Assembly (NCBI RefSeq): GCF_010500845.1
Contig: NZ_JAAAMI010000001.1
Location: 558,001 to 622,000 of the forward strand
Direction: 5' to 3'
DNA length: 64,000 nucleotides
Source of the DNA: Flagellimonas sediminis
Lineage (GTDB): Bacteria; Bacteroidota; Bacteroidia; Flavobacteriales; Flavobacteriaceae
Shown here: positions 26,177 through 35,265 of the stretch, piece after piece
Position numbering within the stretch: position 1 is the first letter of the stretch
How the letters are laid out: each line of letters begins with the position of its first letter
The notes under the pieces: generated by a model
Told to the model about the DNA's origin: nothing
The model's database searches: none
What the model saw: the letters and a program-made list of their open reading frames with translations, nothing else
Position numbers and translations under genes: made by a program

Positions 26177-27661
26177 CTAAAACTTGAAGCTGATACCACT
26201 GTAAACGCCAATGGTATAGGGGCGGAAATCCCCTGCCGTTTTGGAAAAGGTATTCAATTGATATTTAAAAACGGGTTCAAGGCTCAACTGGAACTTGGGT
26301 GCAAAATTGTAGTTGAGCCCCATCCCCACATTTGCACTGAAATTCGTGGAGTTTACATTATTGGCTTCGCCTATTTCGGTAATAAGCTCATCGGACTCCA
26401 ACAATACGGAATTGTCTATCAAAAACAGGGAACTTACACCACCGATCAAATCTACCCCGAACTTTTTGTCAACCAGGGCATAGTTCAATTCCAAAGGAAC
26501 TTCAATATAGCCCAATTGTTGTACCATTTTCCCATCCAATGTGGGAGATTCGCTCAAAGCAATTTCCTTGGAGGTCACATCGGAAACGGCACTTTTTTTG
26601 CTAAGGACCACTACATTTTCAGAATTTTGGCCATAATCGATATTGTCGAATTTTTCATTGGAGGCAGTTCTCAATGTGGAAGAAAAGACCACATCATTGG
26701 TGTCATAACCATAGTTTACCTTGTGGATACCTGAACGTATTTTCAGTTTTTTGCCAATATCATAACCAACAGTGAGCCCGTAGCTGAGGTTAAGATTGCC
26801 TGATTTGGAATTTGAGGCGAAATCGGAATGGATCGGAGACCCGTTTCCGGCCGCACTAAAATATACCGGGGCCACTGATGGGCCAACGGACCATTTGCCA
26901 GAAGTACTTTGGGCCACAATATCCTCTTCTTCCTGTTGTTCCTTAATGGCATCAAAAATGGATTTCTTTTCAGGTTGTATTTCTTCCTCGTCATTTAGGG
27001 CAACGGCATCTTCTTCTTTATTGGAACCAATCGGATCTTTATGACCATCCTTTAGGTTGAGGTTATCCGCAATGACCTCTTTGTTTGGATTCAAATTACC
27101 GGAAAGTTGTTTTTTATTTTGGTTCGCAACTTCTTCACCTTCTTTTTTAGAATTTCCATCGGTATTACTGGCGATAGCGTTCTTTTCTTTGGATGTCTTG
27201 TTTTTTGAACCCGTCCAGGCATCATAATCGTCATGATTCCTATCGGTGCCTGCCACTCGTTCCGAAGGGACGGTAGTCTTTTCAATGCCCCACGTTTCTT
27301 TGGCCGATTCGGTATCTCCAGCCGTGCCTGCCATCTGTTCGGTTTTCTGGCTACCGGATGGATCTTGGAAGTCGCCGTCGTCAACATCCGAAGGATCCTG
27401 CTGAGTAGGCACAACAGTAGTTTCGGTATCCGTAATGGTCTGATCATGGATCGGCTCCTTATCTAAAGGATCGATCAAGAAGAACAACAGGGCCGCCGCT
27501 GCGGCAACACCACCAAGGCGCCACCAAATTGGAATGACCCGTTTCTTCTGTTTCCTTTTGTCCAACGACGATTCAATGGATTTCCAGACTTTTTCATCTG
27601 GTACCTCCTGAAAATCTCGGAAGGTGTCCTTGAACAATTGCTCTAAATTCTTTTTCCCCAT
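26177..27661 (-). CDS. Sigma-linked protein with cytoplasmic tail, one membrane helix and C-terminal outer-membrane barrel
   Basis: 494-aa protein with an unusual order: a charged cytoplasmic tail (1-43, LEQLFKDTFRDFQEVPDEKVW), one transmembrane helix (about 46-64, WWRLGGVAAAAALLFFL), a long low-complexity Asp/Glu/Lys/Asn-rich linker (about 70-235), and a C-terminal outer-membrane beta-barrel domain (about 255-494) ending in GISFKF, a barrel-type aromatic end. There is no cleavable signal. It lies 11 bp after an ECF sigma gene, where an anti-sigma factor is expected; the N-terminal tail may fill that role. The linker could span the periplasm. Family known in Flavobacteriia as outer membrane beta-barrel proteins; function unproven. 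Confidence 0.75.
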   Translation of the reverse strand: MGKKNLEQLFKDTFRDFQEVPDEKVWKSIESSLDKRKQKKRVIPIWWRLGGVAAAAALLFFLIDPLDKEPIHDQTITDTETTVVPTQQDPSDVDDGDFQDPSGSQKTEQMAGTAGDTESAKETWGIEKTTVPSERVAGTDRNHDDYDAWTGSKNKTSKEKNAIASNTDGNSKKEGEEVANQNKKQLSGNLNPNKEVIADNLNLKDGHKDPIGSNKEEDAVALNDEEEIQPEKKSIFDAIKEQQEEEDIVAQSTSGKWSVGPSVAPVYFSAAGNGSPIHSDFASNSKSGNLNLSYGLTVGYDIGKKLKIRSGIHKVNYGYDTNDVVFSSTLRTASNEKFDNIDYGQNSENVVVLSKKSAVSDVTSKEIALSESPTLDGKMVQQLGYIEVPLELNYALVDKKFGVDLIGGVSSLFLIDNSVLLESDELITEIGEANNVNSTNFSANVGMGLNYNFAPKFQLSLEPVFKYQLNTFSKTAGDFRPYTIGVYSGISFKF

Positions 27662-27672
27662 CGTGAGTCTAT

Positions 27673-28203
27673 TTAAGCAATGTTAACTTTGGTTTTTTCT
27701 ATTTTCTCCCTCAATATGGTTTTGGCACGTGCCAAATTCGATTTTGAGGTACCCGTGGATGTCCCCAACATCTCACTGATCTCTTTATGGCTATAGCCGT
27801 CCAATACATAAAGGCTGAACGTAAGCCTATACTTGTGCGGCAAATCCTGTATATGTGCCAAAAGTGTGGAAAGACTGATATCGGTCTGTTCGGTATCCAC
27901 TTCCTCCTCTTCCTCAATATTTTCAGAAATTACGTTGAGGTGTTGTTCCTTTCTGTATTTCTGAAGAACGGTGTTTACGGTAATGCGTTTCATCCAACCC
28001 TCAAAGGAACCCTGGAAGCTGTACTGGTCAATTTTTTCAAAAATGGTCATAAAACTATCATGCAGATGGTCCTCTGCCTCTGTTTTATTGCGCGAATACT
28101 TGAGACACATACCGAAAAGAATACCGGAATATCTCCGGTATAGTTCGGCCTGCGCCTGTCGTTTGCCGTTTTTGCAATTATTTATCAGTTCTTCCAGATC
28201 CAA
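27673..28203 (-). CDS. ECF-type RNA polymerase sigma factor
   Basis: 176-aa group IV sigma factor. Region 2 (about residues 20-90) includes AEDHLHDSFMTIFEKIDQYSFQGSFEGWMKRI, which contacts core polymerase and the -10 element; region 4 (about 115-170) has the helix-turn-helix GYSHKEISEMLGTSTGTSKSNLARAK. Regions 2 and 4 are joined by an acidic linker (EEEEEVDTEQ). It sits between an upstream lipoprotein gene (28 bp) and the downstream barrel protein (11 bp), all on the minus strand, so the three are likely one operon. Its regulon cannot be inferred. Confidence 0.92.
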   Translation of the reverse strand: MDLEELINNCKNGKRQAQAELYRRYSGILFGMCLKYSRNKTEAEDHLHDSFMTIFEKIDQYSFQGSFEGWMKRITVNTVLQKYRKEQHLNVISENIEEEEEVDTEQTDISLSTLLAHIQDLPHKYRLTFSLYVLDGYSHKEISEMLGTSTGTSKSNLARAKTILREKIEKTKVNIA

Positions 28204-28231
28204 ATGTTGGTCAATTTTGGATTGTTGTTTT

Positions 28232-28672
28232 CTAGTTTGTGGGCGCTTCTTCCGTTACAGGAATGGTATATTCCACGAAGGTAGCGTTCCCGTTCTCATC
28301 GTCACCCGTGTAAAATCTAAAATGATACTCGTTGGTATAAATTACGCTGAACTTTAAGGTGGCCACAACTTCCTCCAACGCTTCGGTACATGCCCTGTTC
28401 TCGTCCGTCAACACAGAACCGATCACCACAATGTCACGATCGGTTTCCGCGGTCTTGGTTACATCAAATCCTTCAAAGAAGGTACAGCCGTTGGGTCTAA
28501 CATAAGTAACATCAATGTCGTAGGTTTCTCCAAAAACGAACGATTCAGGAACATCCGCTTCCACAACATTTAGGGTAGTGAAGTAAAAATTGGGGGAATC
28601 ATCGTCCAGATCGCATGAACTGAACCATGAGCATGCCACAAACAACAATAAGGGCATTAACACTTTTTTCAT
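28232..28672 (-). CDS. Predicted lipoprotein upstream of ECF sigma factor
   Basis: 146-aa protein with a lipoprotein signal (MKKVLMPLLLFVACSWFSSC, Cys20) followed by an acidic DLDDDSP, a context that fits Bacteroidota surface-export signals. The remainder is beta-rich and contains two further cysteines (NGCTFF, RACTEA), possibly a disulfide. I do not recognise a named family. It is the first gene of the lipoprotein / sigma / barrel operon, so it may report envelope state or be a target of the pathway. Confidence 0.72.
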   Translation of the reverse strand: MKKVLMPLLLFVACSWFSSCDLDDDSPNFYFTTLNVVEADVPESFVFGETYDIDVTYVRPNGCTFFEGFDVTKTAETDRDIVVIGSVLTDENRACTEALEEVVATLKFSVIYTNEYHFRFYTGDDENGNATFVEYTIPVTEEAPTN

Positions 28673-28769
28673 AATCTAATCCTTTTTATTCCCTAGATGT
28701 ACTGTAGTGCCAAGGGTTGCGTAAGGATGTTTAGAACCAAATGTCTATTTTGCCCAAAAAGAAACCAGT

Positions 28770-29777
28770 TTAGGCCTTTACTGCGGTAATGGCTTCTTTG
28801 ATCTTGTTCTCCAACTCATCGGAAAGCTCCGGATTGTCCAACAAAAGGGCTTTTACGGCATCCCTGCCCTGCCCTAATTTAGTATCTCCGTAGCTGAACC
28901 ACGAACCACTTTTTTTCACGATTTCGTAAGCGACTCCCAAATCCAGGATTTCCCCTATTTTGGAGATACCTTCGCCATACATGATGTCGAATTCTGCAGT
29001 TTTGAAAGGTGGCGCCACTTTGTTCTTGACCACTTTCACCCGGGTTTTATTTCCTTGTATTTCCCCGTCGGTATCCTTGATCTGCGTCGACCTTCTGATA
29101 TCCAATCGAACAGAGGCGTAAAATTTAAGGGCATTACCTCCGGTAGTGGTTTCAGGGTTCCCGAACATTACTCCAATTTTTTCACGTAATTGGTTGATAA
29201 AGATTACGGTACACTTGGTCTTACTGATAGTGGATGTCAATTTTCGCAAGGCTTGGGACATCAATCTGGCATGAAGGCCCATTTTGGAATCCCCCATCTC
29301 ACCTTCGATCTCACTTTTTGGTGTCAGCGCCGCAACGGAATCGATGATCACAATGTCAATAGCCCCTGAGCGGATCAGGTTTTCGGCAATTTCCAAAGCC
29401 TGCTCCCCGTGATCGGGTTGTGATATGATCAGGTTGTCTATATCGACCCCCAATTTTTGGGCATAAAAGCGATCAAAGGCATGTTCCGCATCAATAAAGG
29501 CGGCAATGCCACCAGCTTTTTGCGCTTCGGCAATGGCATGAAGGGTCAATGTGGTTTTACCGGAAGATTCCGGGCCATAGATTTCAATGACCCTTCCCCT
29601 GGGATAACCACCCACACCCAAGGCAATATCCAATCCCAACGATCCCGAAGAAATGACCTCAACATCCTCAACAACACTATCGCCCATTTTCATGACCGCA
29701 CCCTTGCCATAGGTCTTGTCCAATTTGTCTAGGGTTAGTTTAAGGGCTTTTAATTTTGCTTCTTTATCGTTGCTCAT
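28770..29777 (-). CDS. recA: Recombinase RecA
   Basis: 335-aa RecA, the DNA-strand exchange ATPase. Walker [10 protein letters not shown] lies at residues 69-77, Walker [10 protein letters not shown] near 143, and the loop-1/loop-2 regions ([43 protein letters not shown]) are intact. Full length. I see no LexA-type operator upstream, in line with the absence of a classical SOS system in many Flavobacteriia. The gene is divergent from trhO with a 276-bp gap. Confidence 0.98.
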   Translation of the reverse strand: MSNDKEAKLKALKLTLDKLDKTYGKGAVMKMGDSVVEDVEVISSGSLGLDIALGVGGYPRGRVIEIYGPESSGKTTLTLHAIAEAQKAGGIAAFIDAEHAFDRFYAQKLGVDIDNLIISQPDHGEQALEIAENLIRSGAIDIVIIDSVAALTPKSEIEGEMGDSKMGLHARLMSQALRKLTSTISKTKCTVIFINQLREKIGVMFGNPETTTGGNALKFYASVRLDIRRSTQIKDTDGEIQGNKTRVKVVKNKVAPPFKTAEFDIMYGEGISKIGEILDLGVAYEIVKKSGSWFSYGDTKLGQGRDAVKALLLDNPELSDELENKIKEAITAVKA

Positions 29778-29951
29778 GGTTCAAATGATTAGGAAGGCTA
29801 AAATACCATTTCTTTCTACATACGACAAAAGGCACGCAACCTTTTTAATAACATCGTATCTAATGGGTACTAACTCATATTTATAGAGCTGTGCCAAGCT
29901 CGCAAATACAGGGTGGGAAGAAATATAGCTTTGAAAAAGATTATAAAAAGG

Positions 29952-29980
29952 TAGGCGGGCCCCAAATTGGGGCCCGCTTA
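29952..29980 (+). promoter_or_regulatory. GC-rich hairpin upstream of trhO
   Basis: The perfect 9-bp arms GCGGGCCCC and GGGGCCCGC (29955-29963, 29969-29977) flank AAATT; three outer pairs extend the stem to 12. It is followed by TTATTTTC on the plus strand. It lies in front of trhO, so it may be an attenuator or the end of a very short transcript; either is inference. Confidence 0.5.
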
Positions 29981-30002
29981 TTTTCTCCCGATCACGAATG
30001 CT

Positions 30003-30010
30003 TATCTTTG
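30003..30010 (+). promoter_or_regulatory. -7 element candidate for trhO
   Basis: TATCTTTG matches the Bacteroidota -7 consensus TAnnTTTG at every fixed base and ends 43 bp before the trhO ATG. The -33 TTG is lacking at normal distance. Confidence 0.4.
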
Positions 30011-30053
30011 TCCTGGAAAATGATCCATTCTTAAACTTAATTATTGATATAGC

Positions 30054-31085
30054 ATGCAACTGTACAATACCTTAAGTGCAAAAGAAAGGGAAAAGCTCAT
30101 AGAGGAGGCCGGCAAGGATCGGCTTACCATCTCTTTCTATAAATATGCACATATTGGCAACCCCCACATTTTAAGGAACCACCTTTTCATTACGTGGGAC
30201 CAAATGGATGTTCTTGGTCGCATTTATGTGGCCAACGAGGGAATCAACGCCCAACTTTCCGTACCGGCAGAAAAATTTGCGGACTTTAAAAATTATCTTG
30301 ATAGCATCAGTTTTTTGGAAAATGTAAGACTGAACATTGCCATTGAACAGGATAATAAATCCTTTTTAAAATTGAAGGTAAAGGTGCGCAGGAAAATTGT
30401 GGCAGACGGTCTTAACGATGCCACTTTTGATGTGACAAACAAGGGGATCCATGTTGGCGCCGAAGAATTCAACAGGTTGATAGAGGACCCTGATACGGTT
30501 TTAGTGGATATGCGGAACCATTACGAGAGTGAAATAGGCCATTTTAAAAATGCCATCACGCCTGATGTAGACACTTTTAGGGATTCCTTGGATATTATTG
30601 AAAGAGATCTTGCAGAACACAAGGAAGACAAAAAACTGGTCATGTACTGTACCGGAGGAATCCGTTGCGAAAAGGCCAGCGCCTACTACAAACACAAAGG
30701 ATTTAAAAATGTATACCAGCTTGAAGGAGGCATTATCGAGTACACTCGTCAAGTGAGGGAGCAACAACTTGAAAATAAGTTCTTGGGTAAAAACTTTGTG
30801 TTCGACCATCGCAGGGGAGAAAGGATTTCAGAGGATGTGATTTCCCATTGCCATCAATGTGGCAAACCTTGTGATAACCATGTAAACTGTGCCAACGAGG
30901 CCTGCCATCTATTGTTCATACAGTGTGAGGAGTGCGCGGAAACCATGGATCAATGTTGCTCTGTGGAGTGCCAAGAGATCCATGCATTGCCCGAAGAGGA
31001 ACAGAAACAATTGCGTAAAGGCAAGGGGGCCAGCAACAAAATATTCAAAAAGGGACGTTCCCCCATTTTGAAATACAAGAGATAG
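30054..31085 (+). CDS. trhO: tRNA uridine(34) hydroxylase (rhodanese-family)
   Basis: 343-aa TrhO (YceA-type), which hydroxylates uridine 34 of tRNAs to ho5U using O2. An N-terminal ferredoxin-like domain (about 1-125) precedes the rhodanese domain (about 145-245) with the active-site loop CTGGIRCEKA near 196. The C-terminal tail is Cys-rich (HCHQCGKPC, CEECAETMDQCC), typical for this family and possibly metal binding. Length normal. A -7 promoter element and a strong hairpin lie upstream. Confidence 0.92.
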   Translation: MQLYNTLSAKEREKLIEEAGKDRLTISFYKYAHIGNPHILRNHLFITWDQMDVLGRIYVANEGINAQLSVPAEKFADFKNYLDSISFLENVRLNIAIEQDNKSFLKLKVKVRRKIVADGLNDATFDVTNKGIHVGAEEFNRLIEDPDTVLVDMRNHYESEIGHFKNAITPDVDTFRDSLDIIERDLAEHKEDKKLVMYCTGGIRCEKASAYYKHKGFKNVYQLEGGIIEYTRQVREQQLENKFLGKNFVFDHRRGERISEDVISHCHQCGKPCDNHVNCANEACHLLFIQCEECAETMDQCCSVECQEIHALPEEEQKQLRKGKGASNKIFKKGRSPILKYKR

Positions 31086-31187
31086 CATTTCACCACTGCT
31101 ATAAATTATACTATATTTACCATAAGAATTATTTATGAACCCTATTTAAGGAAACTTTTCAGGTTTCTTTAAATCAAGATACTATAT

Positions 31188-32351
31188 ATGGCGTGTAGCA
31201 GTTGTTCAACCGGGAAGGATGGACAACCGCGTGGTTGCAAGAACAATGGTACTTGCGGCACTGATGGTTGTAACAAGCTAACGGTCTTTGACTGGCTTTC
31301 CAATATGTCGTTGCCCAACGGTCAAACTCCTTTTGACTGTGTTGAGGTGCGTTTCAAGAACAGTAGGAAGGAATTTTACAGAAATTCCGAAAATCTCTCT
31401 TTGGGTATTGGCGATGTAGTGGCCACCCAATCCAAGTCTGGTCACGACGTTGGTGTGGTGACGCTTACCGGCGAATTGGTCCGTGTTCAAATGAAACGAA
31501 AAAAAGTTTCGCCAGACGATAAAACACTTCCTAAGATTTACCGAAAGGCCACCCAACGAGACATCGATATTTGGCAAAAATGTAGGGATAGGGAAGAGGA
31601 GATAAAAAAGCGGTCCCGGGAGATTGCGATTGCCCTCAAATTGGAAATGAAACTCAGTGATGTGGAATTCCAAGGCGACGGATCCAAGGCAACCTTTTAT
31701 TATACTGCTGAGGATAGGGTCGATTTTAGACAATTGATCAAAGACATGGCCAAGGCCTTTGGTATCCGTATTGAAATGCGCCAAATAGGCTATAGGCAAG
31801 AGGCCCAACGGTTGGGGGGAATAGGTTCTTGTGGGCGTGAATTGTGCTGTTCCACATGGCTTTCGGACTTTAGATCGGTCAGCACTGCCTCCGCCAGATA
31901 CCAGCAATTGGCCCTTAACCCGCAAAAATTGGCCGGGCAATGTGGTAAGCTCAAATGCTGCCTAAATTACGAGCTAGATATGTACATGGAGGCCCTGCAG
32001 GATTTTCCACCGCAGGACAGCAAAATTATGACCAAAAAAGGATTGGCCTTCTGTCAAAAAGCGGATATTTTCAAGGAGACCCTTTGGTTTTCCTATAAAG
32101 ATGATCCCGCAACATGGCACGCCCTGTCCAAGGAACAAGTTCTGGAAATTTTGGAACTCAACAAGAACAACGAGAAAATCGATAGCTTGGAAGATTATGC
32201 TGTGGACAATGTCAGCGAAGAGAAGACCACATTTGAAAATGTGGTAGGCCAGGATAGCTTGACGCGTTTTGACAAACCCAAGAACAAAAAGCGCAGGAAC
32301 AATAAAAACCGGAGAAAGTCCAAACCTAAAGCATCATCCAATGCGAAATAG
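31188..32351 (+). CDS. ricT: PSP1-domain protein RicT
   Basis: 387-aa protein with a PSP1 domain (about residues 95-200), homologous to RicT/YaaT of Firmicutes, which is part of an Fe-S-containing complex that influences RNA maturation. It has an N-terminal Cys cluster (CSSCSTGKDGQPRGC... CGTDGC, residues 3-27) and two further clusters GSCGRELCC and CGKLKCC near 215 and 250, suggesting bound Fe-S or zinc. The C-terminus is basic and low-complexity (KPKNKKRRNNKNRRKSKPK), suited to RNA binding. It overlaps gldH by 11 bp, a pairing common in Flavobacteriia. Confidence 0.87.
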   Translation: MACSSCSTGKDGQPRGCKNNGTCGTDGCNKLTVFDWLSNMSLPNGQTPFDCVEVRFKNSRKEFYRNSENLSLGIGDVVATQSKSGHDVGVVTLTGELVRVQMKRKKVSPDDKTLPKIYRKATQRDIDIWQKCRDREEEIKKRSREIAIALKLEMKLSDVEFQGDGSKATFYYTAEDRVDFRQLIKDMAKAFGIRIEMRQIGYRQEAQRLGGIGSCGRELCCSTWLSDFRSVSTASARYQQLALNPQKLAGQCGKLKCCLNYELDMYMEALQDFPPQDSKIMTKKGLAFCQKADIFKETLWFSYKDDPATWHALSKEQVLEILELNKNNEKIDSLEDYAVDNVSEEKTTFENVVGQDSLTRFDKPKNKKRRNNKNRRKSKPKASSNAK

Positions 32352-32829
32352 CCTATTGGTTTTACTCATCGCCATTGCAGCATTGTCCTCATGCAATGAC
32401 CAACTGGTCTATTCCAAGTACAAACCCATCAAAGATGGTAAATGGCAAATGGACGAACCGGTTCAGTTTGAGTTTTCCGAGATAGATTCCACCACAACCT
32501 ACAATGTGTTTCTGAATATCAGAAACGATGATTCTTTTCCATTTAGCAATTTATTCTTGATTGCGGAGTTGGAATATCCCAGTGGCAATGCCACCAAGGA
32601 CACTTTGGAATACAAAATGGCCGAACCCACGGGCGAATGGCTGGGTAAAGGCATGGGAAGTGTCAAGGAAAACAAACTTTGGTTCAAGGAAAACATCGTT
32701 TTTCCCGAAACAGGCGTATATAAGGTTACCGTTTCGCATGCCATGAGAAAAAATGGCGTTGTAGAAGGACTGCATATTCTTGAAGGCGTAACGGATGTTG
32801 GTTTGGAAATTGAAAAAAGCACCCAATAA
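32341..32829 (+). CDS. gldH: Gliding motility lipoprotein GldH
   Basis: 162-aa outer-membrane lipoprotein: signal and lipobox in LLVLLIAIAALSSC (Cys18), then the family-typical NDQLVYSKYKPIKDGKW and a beta-sandwich-like body. GldH is known to be required for gliding motility and chitin use in Flavobacterium johnsoniae. The start ATG 32341 lies inside the end of ricT; the longer frame from 32269 would put the signal peptide 24 residues inside. It is 3 bp from the penicillin-binding protein gene. Together with porW it supports a gliding / type IX secretion capacity. Confidence 0.9.
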   Translation: MRNSLLVLLIAIAALSSCNDQLVYSKYKPIKDGKWQMDEPVQFEFSEIDSTTTYNVFLNIRNDDSFPFSNLFLIAELEYPSGNATKDTLEYKMAEPTGEWLGKGMGSVKENKLWFKENIVFPETGVYKVTVSHAMRKNGVVEGLHILEGVTDVGLEIEKSTQ

Positions 32830-32832
32830 ACA

Positions 32833-35163
32833 ATGGCAAAGACCGGTCAAAAACAGCAACAGAGCTTTGTTAAATTCATCAAATGGTTCTGGATTCTTTT
32901 CGGGGCGGGAGTACTTTCCGTAATACTCGTTTTTCTGCTGGCCTCATGGGGAGTGTTCGGCGAGATGCCCACTTTTGAACGTTTGGAAAACCCCGAGACC
33001 AATTTGGCAACCGAATTTATTTCATCCGATGGGGAAACCTTGGGTAAGCTTTATTTGGATGACAACCGTACCCCCATCGCCTATGAGAACTTACCAAAAA
33101 ATTTGGTGAATGCCCTGGTGGCCACCGAAGATGCTAGATATTATAACCACTCTGGCATTGATGCCATTGGTTTTGCAAGGGCCTTGGCGTATTTGGGCAG
33201 AAAAGGAGGAGCAAGTACCATATCGCAACAGTTGGCTAGACAACTTTTCATAGGAGTTCGGGATAAAGAAAGTACCACCAATGCACTCATACAAAAAGTT
33301 CAGGAATGGGTCATTGCAACCCGTTTGGAACGCAATTACACCAAGGAGGAAATCATAGCCATGTACCTCAACATCTATGATTTCAATTATAATGCAGATG
33401 GTATCCGTTCTGCGGCTAGGATTTATTTTGGCAAGGAACCTTCTGAACTTCGTACCGAGGAATCGGCAGTTTTGGTGGGAATGCTAAAAAATTCTTCCTA
33501 CTACAATCCCATCCGCAGAAGGCAATTGGTGCTGGACCGAAGGAATACGGTATTGGGACAGATGGCGAAATACGATTTCATTACGGATAAAGAAAAGGAT
33601 TCTCTACAGAAGCTTGAAATGAAAATCAACTTCAGTCCGGAATCTCACCGAGAAGGATTGGCCACCTATTTTAGAATGTACCTACAGCGATGGTTGAATG
33701 GATGGGTGGACAAGAACCCCAAACCCGATGGTGAAAAATGGAACATTTACTTGGATGGGCTAAAGGTATACACCACGGTGGATTCCCGCATGCAGCGTAA
33801 CGCCGAGGAAGCTGTACAAGAGCACATGAAAAATTTGCAGGCCGAATTCTTCAATCAAAATACGCCCAAACGAAATCCGACCGCTCCATTTTTGGATTTG
33901 ACCAAAGGGGCAATAGATACGATTATGGATCGGGCCATGAGAAATTCTGAAAGATGGCGCCATCTGAAAAGGGAAGGTTTGTCCGATAAAGAAATTGAGG
34001 CCACCTTCCACAAGAAAGCCGAGATGACCGTTTTTGATTGGAACAGCGATTCCTATGAAAAGGACACCACCATGACCCCATTGGATTCCATAAGATATTA
34101 CAAAACCTTTTTAAGGACGGCCATGATGTCTATGGAACCCCAAACCGGGCATGTAAAGGCTTGGGTCGGGGGTATTGACTACAAACATTTCCAATATGAC
34201 AATGTCATCCAGGGAGCCAGACAGGCTGGGTCTACCTTTAAGCCTTTTGTGTACGCGGCTGCCATTGATCAATTGCGTTATTCCCCTTGCTATACCTTGC
34301 CCGATAACCAATACTGTATCGAACCCGGCAAGCATGGAAATATTGATGCTTGGTGTCCCAAAAACTCGGATGGCACCTATTCTGGTGATAATATGACGTT
34401 GAAAAGTGCTTTAGCCAACTCAGTAAACTCCGTTACCGCCCAATTGATCGATAGGGTGGGTCCAGGATCGGTAGTCTCAATTGCCAGGAATATGGGCATT
34501 ACCAAGGACATTCCTGAAGTGCCTTCCATTGCCTTGGGAACATTGGATATCAATGTTTTTGAAATGGTCGGGGCCTATGGTACGTTTGCCAACCAGGGGG
34601 TATATGTAAAACCGGTGATGGTAACCCGCATAGAGGATAAGAACGGTACTGTGCTTTACGAATATACTCCTGAGACCAAAGATGTTTTGAGTAAGGACGT
34701 GGCTTATGCCATGGTCAATTTGATGGAAGGAGTAACACAATATGGCTCTGGTGGAAGGTTACGCCATGCCTATGGCAAGAACCAAACCATGTACAAAGAA
34801 GTAATGACCGGATATCCCTATGAACTGAACAACCCGATAGCTGGAAAAACAGGTACTACCCAAAACCAAAGTGATGGATGGTTTATGGGTATGGTACCCA
34901 ATTTGGTCACTGGTGTTTGGGTTGGTGGAGAAGAAAGAGCCATTCATTTCGATCGGCTTCTTTATGGACAAGGAGCTACCATGGCACTTCCTATTTGGGC
35001 CTTGTACATGAAAAAGAATTATGCCAACAAAGATTTGGATGTTTCCACCGATGCCTTTGAAGCTCCAGAGGAAATGTCGATCAATATAGATTGTTCCAAA
35101 GAGGCCCAGCAAAATGATGACGATTTGGATACCGAGGATGATTTGGACGGCCTAGACTTTTAG
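32833..35163 (+). CDS. Class A penicillin-binding protein (PBP1A-type)
   Basis: 776-aa bifunctional murein synthase. One N-terminal membrane helix (about 15-38), then the glycosyltransferase domain with ATEDARYYNHSG (catalytic Glu99) and GGASTISQQLARQLF, and the transpeptidase domain with STFK (Ser467), SVN near 540 and KTG (Lys672). An acidic tail (DDDLDTEDDLDGLDF) ends the protein. It polymerises lipid II and cross-links peptides at the outer face of the inner membrane. It is probably co-transcribed with ricT and gldH and is followed by a strong terminator. Confidence 0.95.
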   Translation: MAKTGQKQQQSFVKFIKWFWILFGAGVLSVILVFLLASWGVFGEMPTFERLENPETNLATEFISSDGETLGKLYLDDNRTPIAYENLPKNLVNALVATEDARYYNHSGIDAIGFARALAYLGRKGGASTISQQLARQLFIGVRDKESTTNALIQKVQEWVIATRLERNYTKEEIIAMYLNIYDFNYNADGIRSAARIYFGKEPSELRTEESAVLVGMLKNSSYYNPIRRRQLVLDRRNTVLGQMAKYDFITDKEKDSLQKLEMKINFSPESHREGLATYFRMYLQRWLNGWVDKNPKPDGEKWNIYLDGLKVYTTVDSRMQRNAEEAVQEHMKNLQAEFFNQNTPKRNPTAPFLDLTKGAIDTIMDRAMRNSERWRHLKREGLSDKEIEATFHKKAEMTVFDWNSDSYEKDTTMTPLDSIRYYKTFLRTAMMSMEPQTGHVKAWVGGIDYKHFQYDNVIQGARQAGSTFKPFVYAAAIDQLRYSPCYTLPDNQYCIEPGKHGNIDAWCPKNSDGTYSGDNMTLKSALANSVNSVTAQLIDRVGPGSVVSIARNMGITKDIPEVPSIALGTLDINVFEMVGAYGTFANQGVYVKPVMVTRIEDKNGTVLYEYTPETKDVLSKDVAYAMVNLMEGVTQYGSGGRLRHAYGKNQTMYKEVMTGYPYELNNPIAGKTGTTQNQSDGWFMGMVPNLVTGVWVGGEERAIHFDRLLYGQGATMALPIWALYMKKNYANKDLDVSTDAFEAPEEMSINIDCSKEAQQNDDDLDTEDDLDGLDF

Positions 35164-35188
35164 GGCACCTCCTTGTTATACAACATTT

Positions 35189-35226
35189 AGTCCCAAGCAG
35201 AGTACAATTTGCTTGGGGCTTTTTTA
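35189..35226 (+). terminator. Rho-independent terminator after the PBP gene
   Basis: The arms AGTCCCAAGC and GCTTGGGGCT (35189-35198, 35211-35220) pair over about ten positions and are followed by TTTTTT. It ends the ricT-gldH-PBP unit 26 bp after the stop codon. Confidence 0.88.
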
Positions 35227-35265
35227 TTTAAATCGTAATTTCAGGCAATCAAAAATGAGAATCAC

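Larger units (their letters stand above)
29778..30053. other. recA-trhO divergent intergenic region
   Basis: This 276-bp gap has no convincing gene; the open minus-strand frame across it has low-quality composition. It contains a strong GC-rich hairpin at 29952-29980 and two plus-strand -7 matches (TAGCTTTG at 29926-29933 and TATCTTTG at 30003-30010). No well-placed -33 TTG accompanies either, and no clear recA promoter is seen on the minus strand. Confidence 0.4.

Noticed and set aside
31148..31170. Terminator between trhO and ricT
   Set aside because: AAGGAAAC and GGTTTCTTT can pair with one wobble, but the stem is A/T-rich and the following bases are not a proper T-run, so I do not list it.
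31278..31940. Minus-strand open frame of 220 codons opposite ricT
   Set aside because: The plus-strand PSP1 domain and Cys clusters explain this sequence; the minus frame has no recognisable motif.
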